Shown: positions 25,718-38,035, counted from the first letter of the stretch. The stretch is DNA of 64,000 nucleotides from Chthonomonas sp. UBA6659 (GCA_002455425.1 DKKT01000063.1:3361-67360), one strand, 5' to 3'. Translations and numbers: made by a program. Notes: generated by a model not told the origin, from the sequence alone.

Positions 25718-25766
25718 CGCCCGTTACCCCCTCCCTCTCCCATCAATCTTGGGCGGCGGGGCTGGG

Positions 25767-28097
25767 CTAGTCGGGTTTCAGCCGATACGCTTTGCCGGCC
25801 TCGGTGACGAGGTTCCAGGTTTGATTGCCGTAGACGACCCGACATGGCAGCCCGCGCTTGGAGCGAATCGTCGCCTCGACGAGACGACCTTCCTCCCAAG
25901 TCACGTCGACTTCGAAGCCGCCGCGTGCGCAAAGGCCGACGACCCGCCCCTTGGGCCAAGCCGCGGGTAACGCTGGGAGCAGGTGGATTTGTCCGGCATG
26001 GCTCTGGACGAGCATTTCGCAGTACCCGGCCGTCGCACCGAGGTTGCCGTCGATTTGGAAGGGCGGATGGGCGTCGAGAAGATTCGAGTACACGCCGCCG
26101 CCCCGCTCACCATAGATGGTCTTCGTTTCGTGGGTCAGCGTCAGCAGGCTACGAAGGAGTTTGTAGGCTCGATCGCCGTCCCACAAACGGGCCCAGAAGT
26201 TGATCTTCCAAGCGCGACTCCAGCCCGTGCTCTCGTCGCCGCGTGCGTTCAGCGAGATGCGCGCCGCTTCGGCGAGTCTCGGGGTACCGGCCTTCGTGAT
26301 CTGGCTGCCGGGGAAGACCGCGAAAAGGTGCGATACGTGACGGTGGGTGTCCTTCGGATCGTCCCGATCCGTCTCCCACTCCTGGAGCTGTCCCCAACGC
26401 CCGATCTTCGGTTTGAGCAGTCGAGACCTCATGCCGGCGATGCGCTCGCGGAACTCGCGATCTTGGCCGAGGGCGTCGGCCGCAGCCATCGCGTTCGTGA
26501 ACAGGTCGTAGACGATCTGCTGGTCGTAGGAGACCCCCGGTTCCGCCGGTCCGTGCTCGGGTGACCAGCCGTCAGGGACGACGAGGGTTCCGTCCGACCT
26601 CTGCTCCAGGCGATCCTCCCAGAAGGCGCAGACCTCTTTGATGATCGGATAGGCGATGGAGCGCAGGTAGTTCTTGTCCTGTCCGAACGCAAAGTGTTCC
26701 CAGAGGTGCTGGGCGTACCAAGCGCTCCCTGGCGGGTTCCACTTCCAGAAGGACACCCCACAGGCGTTGTTCATGGTTTGCACGGTCCATCCACGAACCT
26801 TGCCGTACTTACGCTGGGTGTTTTTGGCACTGACCTCACGGATGCTGTCGACGTAGTCGATGAGCGGTCGGTGGCACTCGGCGAGGTTCGTCGGCTCCGC
26901 CGGCCAGTAGGCCATCTGGAGATTGATGTTGGAGTGGTAGTCGCATGCCCACTCGGGCTCGTTGCTGTCGTTCCAGACTCCCTGGAGGTTTGCCGGCAGC
27001 GACCCCGGACGGGAGCAACTGATCAGTAGGTAACGACCGAACTGGCAGAAGAGCGCCTCGAGCGCGGGGTCGGACGCCTTATCCTGCACATAGGCCTGAA
27101 GTCGAGCGAGGGTCGTCTTGGCCGCCTGTGCGGTCTCGGTCGTCCCGAGATCGATTGAAAAGCGCTCGAAAAGCGCCCGGAAGTCCTTGAGGTGTCGGGC
27201 CCGAAGCTTCTCGAAGCCGAGCCGGGCGGCGTTCTCGATGCGCCTCGTCACGGCTTGATGGGGATGTTCGCCAAGCCATTGCCGGGTGTGATCCTGGACG
27301 AAGTTGGTTCCGGCAGAAAGGATCAGGGTGACGCTGTCACATTTCTCGAGGAGCAGGCCGCCAGGCGGCGTCTCGATGTTCCAAGGATTGCCGGGGCTCT
27401 TTCGATCCCGGACGATCGCCACATTGCCACCCTGATGGAGCACCTCCAGGATCGCTTCGTATTCGAAGCCGTTTCCGATCGCACCCGTCGACCGAAGTCG
27501 TCGGTCTTCGGCGACGACCTTTGCGCCGTGCATATCGGCCAGCTCGAGTCGTCCGGAAATGGCACCGGGTTTGTTCGCCGAGATCCGGACCACGACGACG
27601 CGATCCGGATGGCCGGCGAAGGCCGATTGCTCGTATCGTACGCCCTCGTGTTCGTAGGTCACCCGATGGATCGCTTTTGCGATGTCGAGCTCGCGACGGT
27701 ATCCCGTGATGTTCTCGAACTTGTGCCCGAGATGAATGAAGACGTCTCCGAAAGCCTGGTACGCGCCGAGGTCCTGGCCCTCATCTCCGACACCGTCCAC
27801 CGCCATCCGCGCGCCGGACCACAGGCTGATTTCATTGAATTGGATACGTTCGATCTCGGTTCCGCCAAACAGCATCGCACCCATCGGGCCGTTGCCGATC
27901 GGATAGGCCTCTGTCATCCATTGCTGGGCGGGCCGATCGGACCAAAGAAGGAGGGGTGAGGGGACGCCCCTTTCGACGGCGTCATCTGGCACAAGACTGG
28001 CCATGGTGAAAGACGGATCGAGACTCAGCGCGAGCGTCGCCAGTGAGGCAGCCTGCATGAACGTCCTGCGGGAGCACGGCTTCTCGTCATGAGACAT
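25767..28097 (-). CDS. Glycoside hydrolase family 95 (alpha-L-fucosidase-like), Tat-exported
   Basis: A 776-residue exported enzyme. A twin-arginine signal (SRRTFMQAASLATLALSL) directs a folded protein out of the cytoplasm. The N-terminal beta-sandwich contains WMTEAYPIGNGPMGAMLFGG. The helical barrel has YHSNINLQMAYWPAEP (catalytic asparagines of GH95), WSPEHGP (acid glutamate) and FQIDGNLGATAGYCEM (aspartate), the full GH95 catalytic set. The family removes alpha-1,2-L-fucose or L-galactose from plant and host glycans. It converges with the SARP gene and is followed on its own strand by no partner. Confidence 0.92.
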   Translation of the reverse strand: MSHDEKPCSRRTFMQAASLATLALSLDPSFTMASLVPDDAVERGVPSPLLLWSDRPAQQWMTEAYPIGNGPMGAMLFGGTEIERIQFNEISLWSGARMAVDGVGDEGQDLGAYQAFGDVFIHLGHKFENITGYRRELDIAKAIHRVTYEHEGVRYEQSAFAGHPDRVVVVRISANKPGAISGRLELADMHGAKVVAEDRRLRSTGAIGNGFEYEAILEVLHQGGNVAIVRDRKSPGNPWNIETPPGGLLLEKCDSVTLILSAGTNFVQDHTRQWLGEHPHQAVTRRIENAARLGFEKLRARHLKDFRALFERFSIDLGTTETAQAAKTTLARLQAYVQDKASDPALEALFCQFGRYLLISCSRPGSLPANLQGVWNDSNEPEWACDYHSNINLQMAYWPAEPTNLAECHRPLIDYVDSIREVSAKNTQRKYGKVRGWTVQTMNNACGVSFWKWNPPGSAWYAQHLWEHFAFGQDKNYLRSIAYPIIKEVCAFWEDRLEQRSDGTLVVPDGWSPEHGPAEPGVSYDQQIVYDLFTNAMAAADALGQDREFRERIAGMRSRLLKPKIGRWGQLQEWETDRDDPKDTHRHVSHLFAVFPGSQITKAGTPRLAEAARISLNARGDESTGWSRAWKINFWARLWDGDRAYKLLRSLLTLTHETKTIYGERGGGVYSNLLDAHPPFQIDGNLGATAGYCEMLVQSHAGQIHLLPALPAAWPKGRVVGLCARGGFEVDVTWEEGRLVEATIRSKRGLPCRVVYGNQTWNLVTEAGKAYRLKPD

Positions 28098-28106
28098 CTC
28101 GGCCGG

Positions 28107-28112
28107 AGCATA
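28107..28112 (-). promoter_or_regulatory. -10 hexamer TATGCT for the GH95 gene
   Basis: Minus strand: TATGCT, CTCCGGCCGAG-type gap of 9 nt (CCGGCCGAG), ATG 28097. Near-leaderless spacing. Confidence 0.4.
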
Positions 28113-28146
28113 CCCGCCGGTCTGCTCGGGCTCGAAGGCAGCGAGA

Positions 28147-28737
28147 TTACGCCGCTTCGGATTCGAGGTAGCTCTTCAGTGCGCCGTAGGAGCCACCAAA
28201 AAACTCGATGAACTCTAGGCCCATGCCGCCCTCGCGACTGCGGGCGACGAGGCTGAGGCCGCGGACTCGGGAGCCGTGGATGTCCGCGCTCCAGACCGCA
28301 AGCGTGCCTTCGGGCAAGACGTTGGCGGCATCGATCCAGCCGCCGGTCTCGCTCAGATCGGCGAAACGACCCATCACGCCTTCCATGTGGGCCACGTCGT
28401 CGTCATCCGACACGGCGCGAATGACGACGGGGAGGTTCACGAACCGTCGCTCTGAGCGTCGTCGATTTGACGACGTCCACTGGACCTCGTCGAGCTCGAA
28501 CGCGGTCCGAGTCCCTGCTCGACCGGTTTCGACGACCCTGCCGACCCCGCGATGGAGGTCGAAGCCCTCATGCTGGATGAGCATCACCGACTGGCCCGGG
28601 GTGAGCTCGAGGCACTCGTTCGTGACGACTTGGAGGGGGTGCACGGAGCGAATCTGGCCGGGGACCGCGTAGGGCAGTCCATCGCGTTCCGTCGTGACCG
28701 TCAGCGTTTGACCGATATGAAGGTGAAGGCTCGACAT
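28147..28737 (-). CDS. PilZ domain protein with YcgR-like N-terminal domain
   Basis: A 196-residue protein. The N-terminal half (residues 1-90) resembles the beta-barrel domain that precedes PilZ in YcgR/DgrA proteins ([15 protein letters not shown]). The PilZ domain carries the c-di-GMP motif RRRSERR near residue 92 and DLSETGG near 128, matching RxxxR and D/NxSxxG. It is probably a cytosolic c-di-GMP effector acting on motility, pili or polysaccharide. A strong GGAGG precedes the ATG. It diverges from the carB-like gene. Confidence 0.85.
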   Translation of the reverse strand: MSSLHLHIGQTLTVTTERDGLPYAVPGQIRSVHPLQVVTNECLELTPGQSVMLIQHEGFDLHRGVGRVVETGRAGTRTAFELDEVQWTSSNRRRSERRFVNLPVVIRAVSDDDDVAHMEGVMGRFADLSETGGWIDAANVLPEGTLAVWSADIHGSRVRGLSLVARSREGGMGLEFIEFFGGSYGALKSYLESEAA

Positions 28738-28816
28738 TCGTGGTGTCCTCCCTCCTCTCTTCGGCGGGTTACCGCGAAAAACACAGGGGGCAAGTGCCGG
28801 TCACAATACAGTCTCG

Positions 28817-30754
28817 ATGGAGAAGATCCTCGTCATCGGCAGTGGACCGATCGTCATCGGGCAAGCGGCCGAGTTCGATTACGCCGGCACACAGGCCTGC
28901 AAGGCCCTTCGGGAGGAGGGCTACCAGGTCGTTCTCATCAACTCCAATCCGGCGACGATCATGACCGACGAGGAGACGGCGGACGCGGTCTACATCGAGC
29001 CGCTGACATGGGAGTTCTGCGAGCGTGTGATCGCGCGCGAGAAGCCGGACGGGCTTCTCCCGACCCTCGGTGGGCAGACTGGCTTGAACCTCGCGACGCA
29101 ACTCGCCTCACGCGGGGTTCTCGACAAGCACGGCGTGCGTCTCCTTGGCACACCCCTGAGCGCGATCCAGAAAGCGGAAGATCGCCAAGAGTTCCGGGCC
29201 CTGATGCGCGAGATCAAGGAGCCTGTTCCCGAGAGCTGGATCATCGAGACCGCCGAGCAACTTGAGGCGATCCTCGACGTCGTCCCGTATCCCTGCATCA
29301 TTCGTCCCGCGTACACGCTGGGGGGCACTGGAGGTGGCATCGCCCGGGATCGGGAGGAGCTGCTCGAAACGGGGCTCAAGGGTCTGCAACTCTCGATGCG
29401 CTCCCAGATCATGGTCGAGCGCAGCCTCCTGGGCTGGAAGGAGATCGAGTACGAGGTGATGCGGGACCGGATGGGGAACTGCATCACGATCTGCAACATG
29501 GAGAACTTCGACCCGATGGGGGTCCATACCGGAGACTCCATCGTCGTCGCCCCAAGTCAGACGCTCAGCGACATCGAGTATCACATGCTTCGGACGGCGT
29601 CGCTCAAGATCATCCGATCGCTCGGTATCGAAGGGGGATGCAACGTCCAACTCGCGGTGAATCCTGACTCCTTCGACTACTACGTGATCGAAGTCAATCC
29701 GCGGGTTTCTCGGTCGTCGGCGCTGGCCTCGAAGGCCACGGGCTATCCGATCGCGCGCGTGTCGGCCAAGATCGCGGTCGGGCGCACGCTCGATGAGATC
29801 GACAACGAGGTCACGAAGACTACGAAGGCATGCTTCGAACCGGCCCTCGATTACTGTGTGGTCAAGATTCCACGGTGGCCGTTCGACAAGTTCCCTTACG
29901 GCGATCGGACGCTCTTCACCCAAATGAAGGCGACCGGGGAGGTCATGGCGATCGACCGCTCTTTCGAGGCCGCGTTCATGAAGGCGATCCGTGGCCTAGA
30001 AGTGAAACAGAAGGATCTGCGCCATCCCAGGTTCGCGATCCTCGACGAGGACGCACTTCGAAAGGCCGTCGCCAAGCCGACCGACGATCGGCTCTGGGCC
30101 ATCGCCGAGGCGCTGCGTCGGCATTGGTCGATTGAAGATGTGCACGACCTCTGCAACGTCGACCCCTGGTTCCTGGAGAAGATCCGTCTCCTCGTCGACG
30201 TCGAAGGGGAACTCCGCGCCTCCGGTCAGGAACTTCGAACGGTTGGTGCCGATTGGCGACGCGTCGCGGAGGCGATCGAGCGAGCGTTCCTGCTCGGGTA
30301 TCCGTCCTATTCGATTGCCTCGATCCTGGGAGTCTCGGCCACGAAACAGCGGGCTGCGAAGTCGATTCTACGTCGTTTGCGCCGGTTGCAGGACGTGCTT
30401 TCCGACGATGCCGCGTTGGCGACCTACTTGCTCTCCGGTCTGAGCGGGGACGATGAGGAACTTGCGGCGGAGTTCCAGATCCTACGGCAAACCCTCGATC
30501 TGGAGACCGGCTCGGGAACAGGCGCCGACTTCGGGCTTGAGGAGCGGGTCGGCCTGTTTTATCGGGTCGATCCTGAACTCGGGGCCTGCCTGGAGATCGA
30601 GCGGCGGAAGGTGATGCCCGTCTTCAAGATGGTGGATACCTGCGCCGGCGAGTTCGAATCGCACACGCCGTACTACTACGGTACGTTCGAAGCGGAAGAC
30701 GACGCCCGAGCCCCCACGTCCCCTCATGGGGAGCAGAGGCCGGTTCGGGTTTAG
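28817..30754 (+). CDS. carB: Carbamoyl-phosphate synthase large subunit, N-terminal half only
   Basis: A 645-residue protein matching the first half of CarB (full length about 1070). Residues 1-400 form the ATP-grasp unit that makes carboxyphosphate ([52 protein letters not shown]). The oligomerisation region follows and ends in the conserved [20 protein letters not shown], after which the frame stops where the second ATP-grasp half should begin. Compared with E. coli CarB, roughly 60 extra residues lie between the helix [12 protein letters not shown] and FKMVDTCA. Downstream is a convergent desaturase, so no C-terminal half is adjacent. Neither carA nor other pyrimidine genes flank it. Confidence 0.85.
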   Translation: MEKILVIGSGPIVIGQAAEFDYAGTQACKALREEGYQVVLINSNPATIMTDEETADAVYIEPLTWEFCERVIAREKPDGLLPTLGGQTGLNLATQLASRGVLDKHGVRLLGTPLSAIQKAEDRQEFRALMREIKEPVPESWIIETAEQLEAILDVVPYPCIIRPAYTLGGTGGGIARDREELLETGLKGLQLSMRSQIMVERSLLGWKEIEYEVMRDRMGNCITICNMENFDPMGVHTGDSIVVAPSQTLSDIEYHMLRTASLKIIRSLGIEGGCNVQLAVNPDSFDYYVIEVNPRVSRSSALASKATGYPIARVSAKIAVGRTLDEIDNEVTKTTKACFEPALDYCVVKIPRWPFDKFPYGDRTLFTQMKATGEVMAIDRSFEAAFMKAIRGLEVKQKDLRHPRFAILDEDALRKAVAKPTDDRLWAIAEALRRHWSIEDVHDLCNVDPWFLEKIRLLVDVEGELRASGQELRTVGADWRRVAEAIERAFLLGYPSYSIASILGVSATKQRAAKSILRRLRRLQDVLSDDAALATYLLSGLSGDDEELAAEFQILRQTLDLETGSGTGADFGLEERVGLFYRVDPELGACLEIERRKVMPVFKMVDTCAGEFESHTPYYYGTFEAEDDARAPTSPHGEQRPVRV

Positions 30755-30779
30755 CCCGACCTTGGGAAGCGACCCGCCT

Positions 30780-31889
<1,110 letters not shown>

Positions 31890-32039
31890 GTGGGTACGTC
31901 GCGATCCTCCCCACAGATCGACTTACAGGATAGCGGATTTGGCGTGGCAGCCGCCCGGGCTCTCCTTCCACGTCGCGAACGCGGCGGACCAGGGACCATG
32001 ACGAGAGCGGAGGAGCGCAGCCCAGGGGATTCCGCTTCG

Positions 32040-33163
32040 TCAGGCTTCGATCAGCCTGAGTTGCTCGACCCGGTCAGGTCGTCCGCGCTCGATCAAATCG
32101 AGCGTGTGATGGGCGTCGGCGACGTGGATCGCGATCCACCCTGTAGTCGGAAATGACCACGGCAACGGGGCCGTGGCCATCCGCCACACCGCCTCGGGGG
32201 TGAGCGGTTCGTGAAGGCGATGACTCGACTCGACCGCCTCGCGCATCTCGGCGAAGATGTCGATCGGCCCCGAACTCGCTGCGGAATCGAGACCGAGCCC
32301 GACCGGGACCTGCGCCTCGATCATGCGTCGGACCGGGGCTATCGGACAGCCGAGGGTACGGTTCGAGCGCGGACAATGGGCGACCGCGACCCCGCCCTGG
32401 GCGATCGTTTCGATGTCGCCATCGTCGATCGCGCAAGCGTGGACGAACTGGACACCGGGTCGGAGGAACCCGAGCCCGGCGAGGTACTCGACGACGCCGA
32501 CTCCGGCCGTTCTCATTGGCAGTCCCAGCTCGCGATGAAGGTCGCCGATCGGCCCCCGGCCCTCCCGAAAGAACGCGTCTTCGAGAGGCGTCTCGGCGGC
32601 GTGGATGCTGAGCGGGTCGCCCTTCGCGGCCAGTGTTCGCAGCGTGTCTTCATCGACGGTGTACGGGGCGTGAGGGGTGAGATGGACTGAGAGCCCGTGC
32701 GCGCGCTGGGACTCGGCGCGGCTCTCGATCGCTGCAAGCTTCTCCTGGGGTCCTTGGGTCTCGAAGAACGTGATCACCTCTTGGAACACGATGCCGGTGA
32801 GCCCGGCCGCGACGAGTGCCTCGGCAGCTACGGGCCGATCCGAGTGCTCGGCGATGGCACCGACTCCGCACGCTCGGTTTTCGATGGCAGCCTGGCGGGC
32901 ATCGCGTGCCACGATCTCCTCTTCTTGCGTGCGCTTCATCCGGGTGATCTCACGAATCCACGGCCAATACTCGCGCGCCGGGATCGCACCCATGAGGCCG
33001 CGATACTCGAGGTGGGAGTGGTGGTTGACGAACGCCGGTGACAGCACAAACGGCGACGGGATGCCCGTATGGGGACGAATCTCGCGGACTTCCTTGCCTT
33101 CGAAGATCGCCTCGACGCCGACCTCCAGCCGACCGTCGAGGACGATCCCGTAGGGCCTGAGGA

Positions 33164-33167
<4 letters not shown>
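32040..33167 (-). CDS. Amidohydrolase (cytosine-deaminase/TrzN-like metal-dependent hydrolase)
   Basis: A 375-residue amidohydrolase-superfamily protein. The metal site is built from [26 protein letters not shown] and [10 protein letters not shown] (final Asp). The length and HxH context are those of the TrzN/SsnA/deaminase branch, which deaminates purine, triazine or aminofutalosine-type substrates. Without menaquinone (mqn) genes nearby I do not choose a substrate. Its ATG overlaps the stop of the prepilin gene by 4 nt, so it is translated after the prepilin. A 150-bp gap without any recognisable signal precedes the desaturase. Confidence 0.8.
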
Positions 33168-33835
<668 letters not shown>

Positions 33836-33921
33836 CGTTGATCAAGGATACGACAGCTTCACGAGGGAAGGTTCGTCCGATTTTCTTCCGACAAGTCCCG
33901 GAGGCCCAGATTATCGGAGGC

Positions 33922-33927
33922 TATAAT
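33922..33927 (+). promoter_or_regulatory. -10 hexamer TATAAT for the metal ABC operon
   Basis: A consensus TATAAT 8 nt before TTG 33936. No good -35 is seen at 17 bp, so the promoter may rely on the extended or other contacts, or be activator-free and weak. Confidence 0.6.
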
Positions 33928-33928
33928 T

Positions 33929-33944
33929 CTTAGCATTGGCTAAG
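33929..33944. promoter_or_regulatory. Palindromic operator-like site over the transcription start of the metal ABC operon
   Basis: CTTAGC-ATTG-GCTAAG is a perfect inverted repeat of 6-bp arms, beginning 1 bp after the TATAAT. A repressor bound there would cover the start point. The TTAGC half-site recalls DtxR/MntR-type boxes, and the last gene of the operon carries a DtxR-like winged helix. Confidence 0.5.
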
Positions 33945-34868
33945 TTCTTGATGCTCACGCTGGGAATGTTGGTGATCGTTCTTGCCTTGGGGTGCGGTTC
34001 GTCCTCGCGCCAGGAAGATCTGTCCGGGAATCGGATCGACGTCGTCACCACGGTCGGGATGGTCGGTGACCTGGTCGAGAGGGTCGGTGGTGACCGGGTA
34101 TCCGTGCAGCCTCTGATGGGACCGGGCGTCGATCCGCATCTCTACCGAGCGACCGCCTCGGACGTCGACAAGCTCGAACGGGCGGACATCGTCTTCTATG
34201 TCGGCCTCGAACTTGAGGGCCGGATGACCGAGATCTTCGAGAAGATGACGGCGTCGGGGCGCGATGCGGTCGCCGTCGGCGAGCGGGTACCGCAGGACCG
34301 GCTACTCCAGCCGAAGGAGTTCAAGGGTCGCTACGATCCGCACCTGTGGTTCGACGTGACGCTTTGGAAATACGCACTTGAGGCCGTCCGCGACGCCCTG
34401 ATCGAGCGCGATCCGAGCTCGGCGGACCTCTATCGCAAGAACGCGGAGGCCTACGCGAAGGAGCTCGACGGGCTTCATGCCTACGTGCAGGAGAAGATTG
34501 CGTCGATCCCGGAGAATCAGCGGGTTTTGGTCACGGCCCACGACGCCTTTGGCTACTTCGGGCGACAATACGGCCTCGAAGTGCTCGGCCTCCAAGGGAC
34601 GAGCACGGCGACCGAGGCGGGAGCCGGGGACGTTCGCGGTCTTGCGGAGATGATCGCGCGTCGGGGTGTCAAGGCGATCTTCGTCGAGACCAGCGTTCCC
34701 AAGGGAACGATCGAGGCGCTTCGCGAGGCGGTTCGAAGTCGAGGCAAGGACGTGGCGATCGGGGGCTCGCTCTTTTCCGACGCGATGGGCTCCCCGGGTA
34801 CGCCGGCCGGGACGTACGTCGGTATGGTTCGGCACAACGTCGACACGATCGTCGAGGCCCTCCAATGA
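33936..34868 (+). CDS. Metal ABC transporter substrate-binding lipoprotein (TroA/MntA/ZnuA type)
   Basis: A 310-residue cluster A-I binding protein. A lipobox (LALGCGSS) ends the signal sequence. The ligand residues of the family are visible: His in GVDPHLY, His in YDPHLWFD, Glu in IFVETSVP and Asp in LFSDAMG. This set suits Mn2+, Zn2+ or Fe2+. The TTG start at 33936 is used because it gives a lysine-containing signal n-region (MAKFLML); ATG 33951 is the alternative. First gene of a four-gene operon, overlapping the ATPase gene by 4 nt. Confidence 0.88.
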   Translation: MAKFLMLTLGMLVIVLALGCGSSSRQEDLSGNRIDVVTTVGMVGDLVERVGGDRVSVQPLMGPGVDPHLYRATASDVDKLERADIVFYVGLELEGRMTEIFEKMTASGRDAVAVGERVPQDRLLQPKEFKGRYDPHLWFDVTLWKYALEAVRDALIERDPSSADLYRKNAEAYAKELDGLHAYVQEKIASIPENQRVLVTAHDAFGYFGRQYGLEVLGLQGTSTATEAGAGDVRGLAEMIARRGVKAIFVETSVPKGTIEALREAVRSRGKDVAIGGSLFSDAMGSPGTPAGTYVGMVRHNVDTIVEALQ

Positions 34869-35614
34869 GTGTTCGCCCCGCCCTGGCGCACGCGATCGAA
34901 GTCCGTGACTTGACCGTGGCGTACGAGGAGAAGCCCGTGCTGTGGGACCTCGATGTCGACGTACGCTCCGGGGCGCTGACCGCGATCATCGGACCCAATG
35001 GCGCGGGCAAGAGTACGCTCCTGAAAGCGATCCTCGGGCTGGTACCGCGCGTCGCCGGATCGGTGTCGATCTTCGGCAAGCCGCTCTCGGAAGACCGCGG
35101 CAAGGTCGGCTACGTCCCGCAACGGAGCAGCGTGGACTGGGATTTCCCAGCCGACGCCCTCGACGTCGTGCTGATGGGGATGTACGGGCGCCTCGGTTGG
35201 CTTCGTCGGCCCGGCCGCACCGAGCGGGAAAAGGCGCTTGAGTGTCTTGAAGAGGTCGGCATGCGCGAACTGGCCCAGCGGCAGATCGGGCGGCTCTCCG
35301 GTGGTCAGCAGCAGCGCGTGTTCTTGGCTCGGGCGCTCGCTCAGGACGCGCGGCTGTACATGATGGATGAGCCGTTCGCGGGAGTCGATGCCGTCACCGA
35401 ACAGGCCGTCGTCGAGACGTTGCGCAAGTTGCGGGATCGGGGGAAGACCGTCGTCGTGGTTCATCACGACCTGGGCTCGGCTCCCGAGTACTTCGACGAG
35501 GCGATCCTGCTCAACGTGCGCCTCGTGGCATCAGGTCCGATAGACGAGGTGTTCACTCCGGAGAACTTGCACAAGACGTATGGCGCTGGAGCGCGGTTCC
35601 TGGTCGCGCCATGA
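34865..35614 (+). CDS. Metal ABC transporter ATP-binding protein
   Basis: A 249-residue ABC ATPase with Walker [10 protein letters not shown] near residue 42, signature LSGGQQQR near 146, Walker [12 protein letters not shown] and the switch histidine in VVVHHD. It supplies ATP-driven motion to the two permeases that follow. It starts by ATGA overlap with the binding protein gene and ends by ATGA overlap with the first permease gene. Confidence 0.93.
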   Translation: MSVRPALAHAIEVRDLTVAYEEKPVLWDLDVDVRSGALTAIIGPNGAGKSTLLKAILGLVPRVAGSVSIFGKPLSEDRGKVGYVPQRSSVDWDFPADALDVVLMGMYGRLGWLRRPGRTEREKALECLEEVGMRELAQRQIGRLSGGQQQRVFLARALAQDARLYMMDEPFAGVDAVTEQAVVETLRKLRDRGKTVVVVHHDLGSAPEYFDEAILLNVRLVASGPIDEVFTPENLHKTYGAGARFLVAP

Positions 35615-36498
35615 CGTGGACGGAGGTCTTCACCGACTACACGCTGCGGAACGTGGCGCTCGGCTCGGCGATACTCGGGGTGGTGAGCGGCGTGCTCGGC
35701 ACCTTCGCGGTGTTGCGACGGCAAGGCCTCGCGGGTGATGCGCTCGCCCACGCCGCATTGCCCGGCATCTGTCTCGCGTACCTGGCTACGGGCTCGAAGG
35801 CCGCACCGGTCTTGATGCTCGGAGCGGCGCTTGCAGGGTGGGTGGGGATGGTCATCCTGATCGGTTTCCTGCGTCGGACGCGGGTGGATCCGGGATCGGC
35901 CCTCGCGATCGTCCTCACGACGTTCTTCGGTTTCGGCGTCGTCCTGCTCACGGTCGTTCAGAAGCGCCCGGATGCGGGACAAGCAGGCCTCGACAAGTTC
36001 CTCTTCGGACAAGCCGCGGCGCTGGTCCAGGATCAGGTCGTGTTGATGGCCGGACTCTCCGTCGTCGTCCTCGTTCTCATCGCGGCTTTGTTCAAGGAGT
36101 TCAAGGTCTTCGTGTTCGACGTGGACTACGCGCGGACTCTCGGCTTGCCGACCGGCCGACTCGGCGCACTTTTGACGGCCCTGCTCGTGATCGCGATCGT
36201 GATCGGCCTGAACACGGTCGGGGTCGTCCTGATGTCGGCGATGCTCGTCGCCCCGGCGGCGGCGGCCCGTCAGTGGACGGAATCGCTGGGGAGGATGATC
36301 CTCCTTGCCGCCGGCTTTGGGGCGACGGCCGGCATCTTCGGCGCGCTTTGGAGTGTAAGCCAGGACCACACGCCGACCGGACCTGCGATCGTCCTCATCC
36401 TCTCCCTCCTCGTCGTGGTTTCGCTCCTCTTCGGGTCGTCCCGGGGCTGGGTATGGGAGCGTGTGCGCCGCCATCGGCAAAGCGGGGTCGGGGCATGA
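35611..36498 (+). CDS. Metal ABC transporter permease (first)
   Basis: A 295-residue ABC-3 family membrane protein with eight or nine hydrophobic segments. Typical motifs are [20 protein letters not shown] (near residue 30) and [22 protein letters not shown] (near 205). It forms the channel with the second permease. Overlaps both neighbours by 4 nt. Confidence 0.92.
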   Translation: MTWTEVFTDYTLRNVALGSAILGVVSGVLGTFAVLRRQGLAGDALAHAALPGICLAYLATGSKAAPVLMLGAALAGWVGMVILIGFLRRTRVDPGSALAIVLTTFFGFGVVLLTVVQKRPDAGQAGLDKFLFGQAAALVQDQVVLMAGLSVVVLVLIAALFKEFKVFVFDVDYARTLGLPTGRLGALLTALLVIAIVIGLNTVGVVLMSAMLVAPAAAARQWTESLGRMILLAAGFGATAGIFGALWSVSQDHTPTGPAIVLILSLLVVVSLLFGSSRGWVWERVRRHRQSGVGA

Positions 36499-37610
36499 GC
36501 GGCGCTCTCGCAATCGCCCTTGTCGCGATCGTGGCAGGTGCTTCGTGCGGGCTCGCGGGGGTCTTTCTCGTCCTGCGTCGGCTGGCGATGATGTCGGATG
36601 CGATCAGCCATGCGATCCTGCCCGGTTTGGTCGCGGGCTACTTCTTCGCGCGAGGCCCGAATCTCATCGCCGCCTTCCTCGGCGCGACGGCGGCCGGAGT
36701 TCTGACCGTCTTTCTCGTCGAGACGATCGTCCGCATGCGGCGGCTCAAGGAAGACGCGGCGATCGGGCTTGTCTTCCCGGCGCTGTTCGCGATCGGCGTT
36801 CTTCTCGTGTCGCGCTACTTCGCGAACGTCCACCTCGATACCGATGCGGTGCTGTATGGTGAGATCGCTCTGGCTCCGTTCGATACCTGGAACGTCGCCG
36901 GCCGGAACCTTGGGCCCCAATCTCTCTGGGTGCTCGCGGGTCTCGGCTTGCTGAATGCGGGCTTCTTGTACCTCTTCTTCAAGGAGCTGAAACTATCGAC
37001 GTTCGACCCGGGACTTGCCGAAATCCTGGGGTTTCGGCCCGGGCTTCTTCACTACAGCTTCATGACGATCATCGCGATGACCACGGTCGGAGCATTTTCG
37101 GCGGTCGGTGCCATCTTGGCGGTCGCCCTGATCGTGATCCCAGCGGTCACCGCCTCGTTCTGGACCACACGGCTTCCGGTGGTGATCGTGCTTTCGATCG
37201 GAATCGGCGCCTTCGCCGGCCTCCTCGGTTATGGGGCCGCGACCGCAATCGACGTGTCGATCAGCGGAGCGATCGCGACGACCTTGGGTCTTCTGGTCGG
37301 CGGGTCGGCGCTCTTCGCCCCTCGAACCGGGTTCGTGGCCCAGGCGCTGCTTCGACGTCGTCAGCGATGGGCGTTCGCCGCGACTGCGCTTGTGATCCAT
37401 CTGGCTCATCACCGGGGGACCGACGCTGAAGTGGAGGAAAGTCGACTCGATCACCTGCAAGCCGAACTCGGATGGTCCTCCGATGAAGTCAACCGGATCG
37501 TGCGCGAATCCGAAGAGGCGGGCTGGACGATCCGCGAGGGCGATCGGCTCGTGTTGACCGAAACCGGCGCGCGGGCGGCCGCGGGCCGGCTCGTTGCGGA
37601 CCGCGCGTGA
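36495..37610 (+). CDS. Metal ABC transporter permease fused to a DtxR-like winged helix
   Basis: A 371-residue protein. Residues 1-285 are a second ABC-3 permease (GVFLVLRRLAMMSDAISHA; TVGAFSAVGAILAVALIVIP). Residues 300-371 form a soluble winged-helix-like tail: RHRQRW-type basic turn, LVIHLAHHRGTDAEVEES, ELGWSSDEVNRIVRESEEAG and DRLVLTETGARAA, resembling the DNA-binding end of DtxR/MntR proteins. Such fusions are known among manganese/iron importers. The tail faces the cytoplasm by prediction, so the transporter could itself report on metal status. Last gene of the operon. Confidence 0.82.
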   Translation: MSGALAIALVAIVAGASCGLAGVFLVLRRLAMMSDAISHAILPGLVAGYFFARGPNLIAAFLGATAAGVLTVFLVETIVRMRRLKEDAAIGLVFPALFAIGVLLVSRYFANVHLDTDAVLYGEIALAPFDTWNVAGRNLGPQSLWVLAGLGLLNAGFLYLFFKELKLSTFDPGLAEILGFRPGLLHYSFMTIIAMTTVGAFSAVGAILAVALIVIPAVTASFWTTRLPVVIVLSIGIGAFAGLLGYGAATAIDVSISGAIATTLGLLVGGSALFAPRTGFVAQALLRRRQRWAFAATALVIHLAHHRGTDAEVEESRLDHLQAELGWSSDEVNRIVRESEEAGWTIREGDRLVLTETGARAAAGRLVADRA

Positions 37611-37641
37611 TTTCCTCGCGCAAATGCGGAACAAGGGAGCT

Positions 37642-37992
37642 ATGGTACGTACTTCTCGGGCTGTCGAATTCGTCGTGGCGTTGGTCGAGCCGCGCCATCG
37701 TGCCGTCGCGACCAAGGTCGCCGAACCGCTTTTGGCTGAAGATCGGTTTCGCAACGACGTCATCTGGGCCAACTCGAAGCGTTGGCGCTTTGGTTTCTAC
37801 TTCGGCCAGGGAGACACGCGCCTCTGGGTTCCGCGTCGAGGAGCGAAGGCGGAGCCGATCGACGCCGAGCGCGTTTTGAACTTCGCCCACCCGCTGGGTC
37901 GCAAGGCGTTCCGCCTTTTGATGTTCGGGTATGCGACCGGACTCGCGTTGGCCGGGGTGGTGGTCGCCGCGCTCTTCGGGGTCCGCTGGTAG
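37642..37992 (+). CDS. DUF5808-like small membrane protein
   Basis: A 116-residue protein. The middle reads FGFYFGQGDTRLWVPRR and RVLNFAHPLG, matching the DUF5808 pattern (a YfNxxD...lfVpkr...lNfahp run seen in Bacillus and other membrane proteins), followed by one membrane segment (LLMFGYATGLALAGVVVAAL). ATG 37642 is chosen because GGGAG stands 4 nt before it; the upstream frame opens further but lacks a binding site. It lies 31 nt after the metal operon, so it may belong to that transcript. Confidence 0.6.
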   Translation: MVRTSRAVEFVVALVEPRHRAVATKVAEPLLAEDRFRNDVIWANSKRWRFGFYFGQGDTRLWVPRRGAKAEPIDAERVLNFAHPLGRKAFRLLMFGYATGLALAGVVVAALFGVRW

Positions 37993-38035
37993 GACCCAAA
38001 GACCCGCCGACCGCTGAACAATTCGGGCGGTCAGG

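Noticed and set aside
31890..32039. RNA gene or riboswitch in the 150-bp gap before the desaturase
   Set aside because: No cloverleaf, conserved riboswitch core or terminator-like hairpin could be found by eye.
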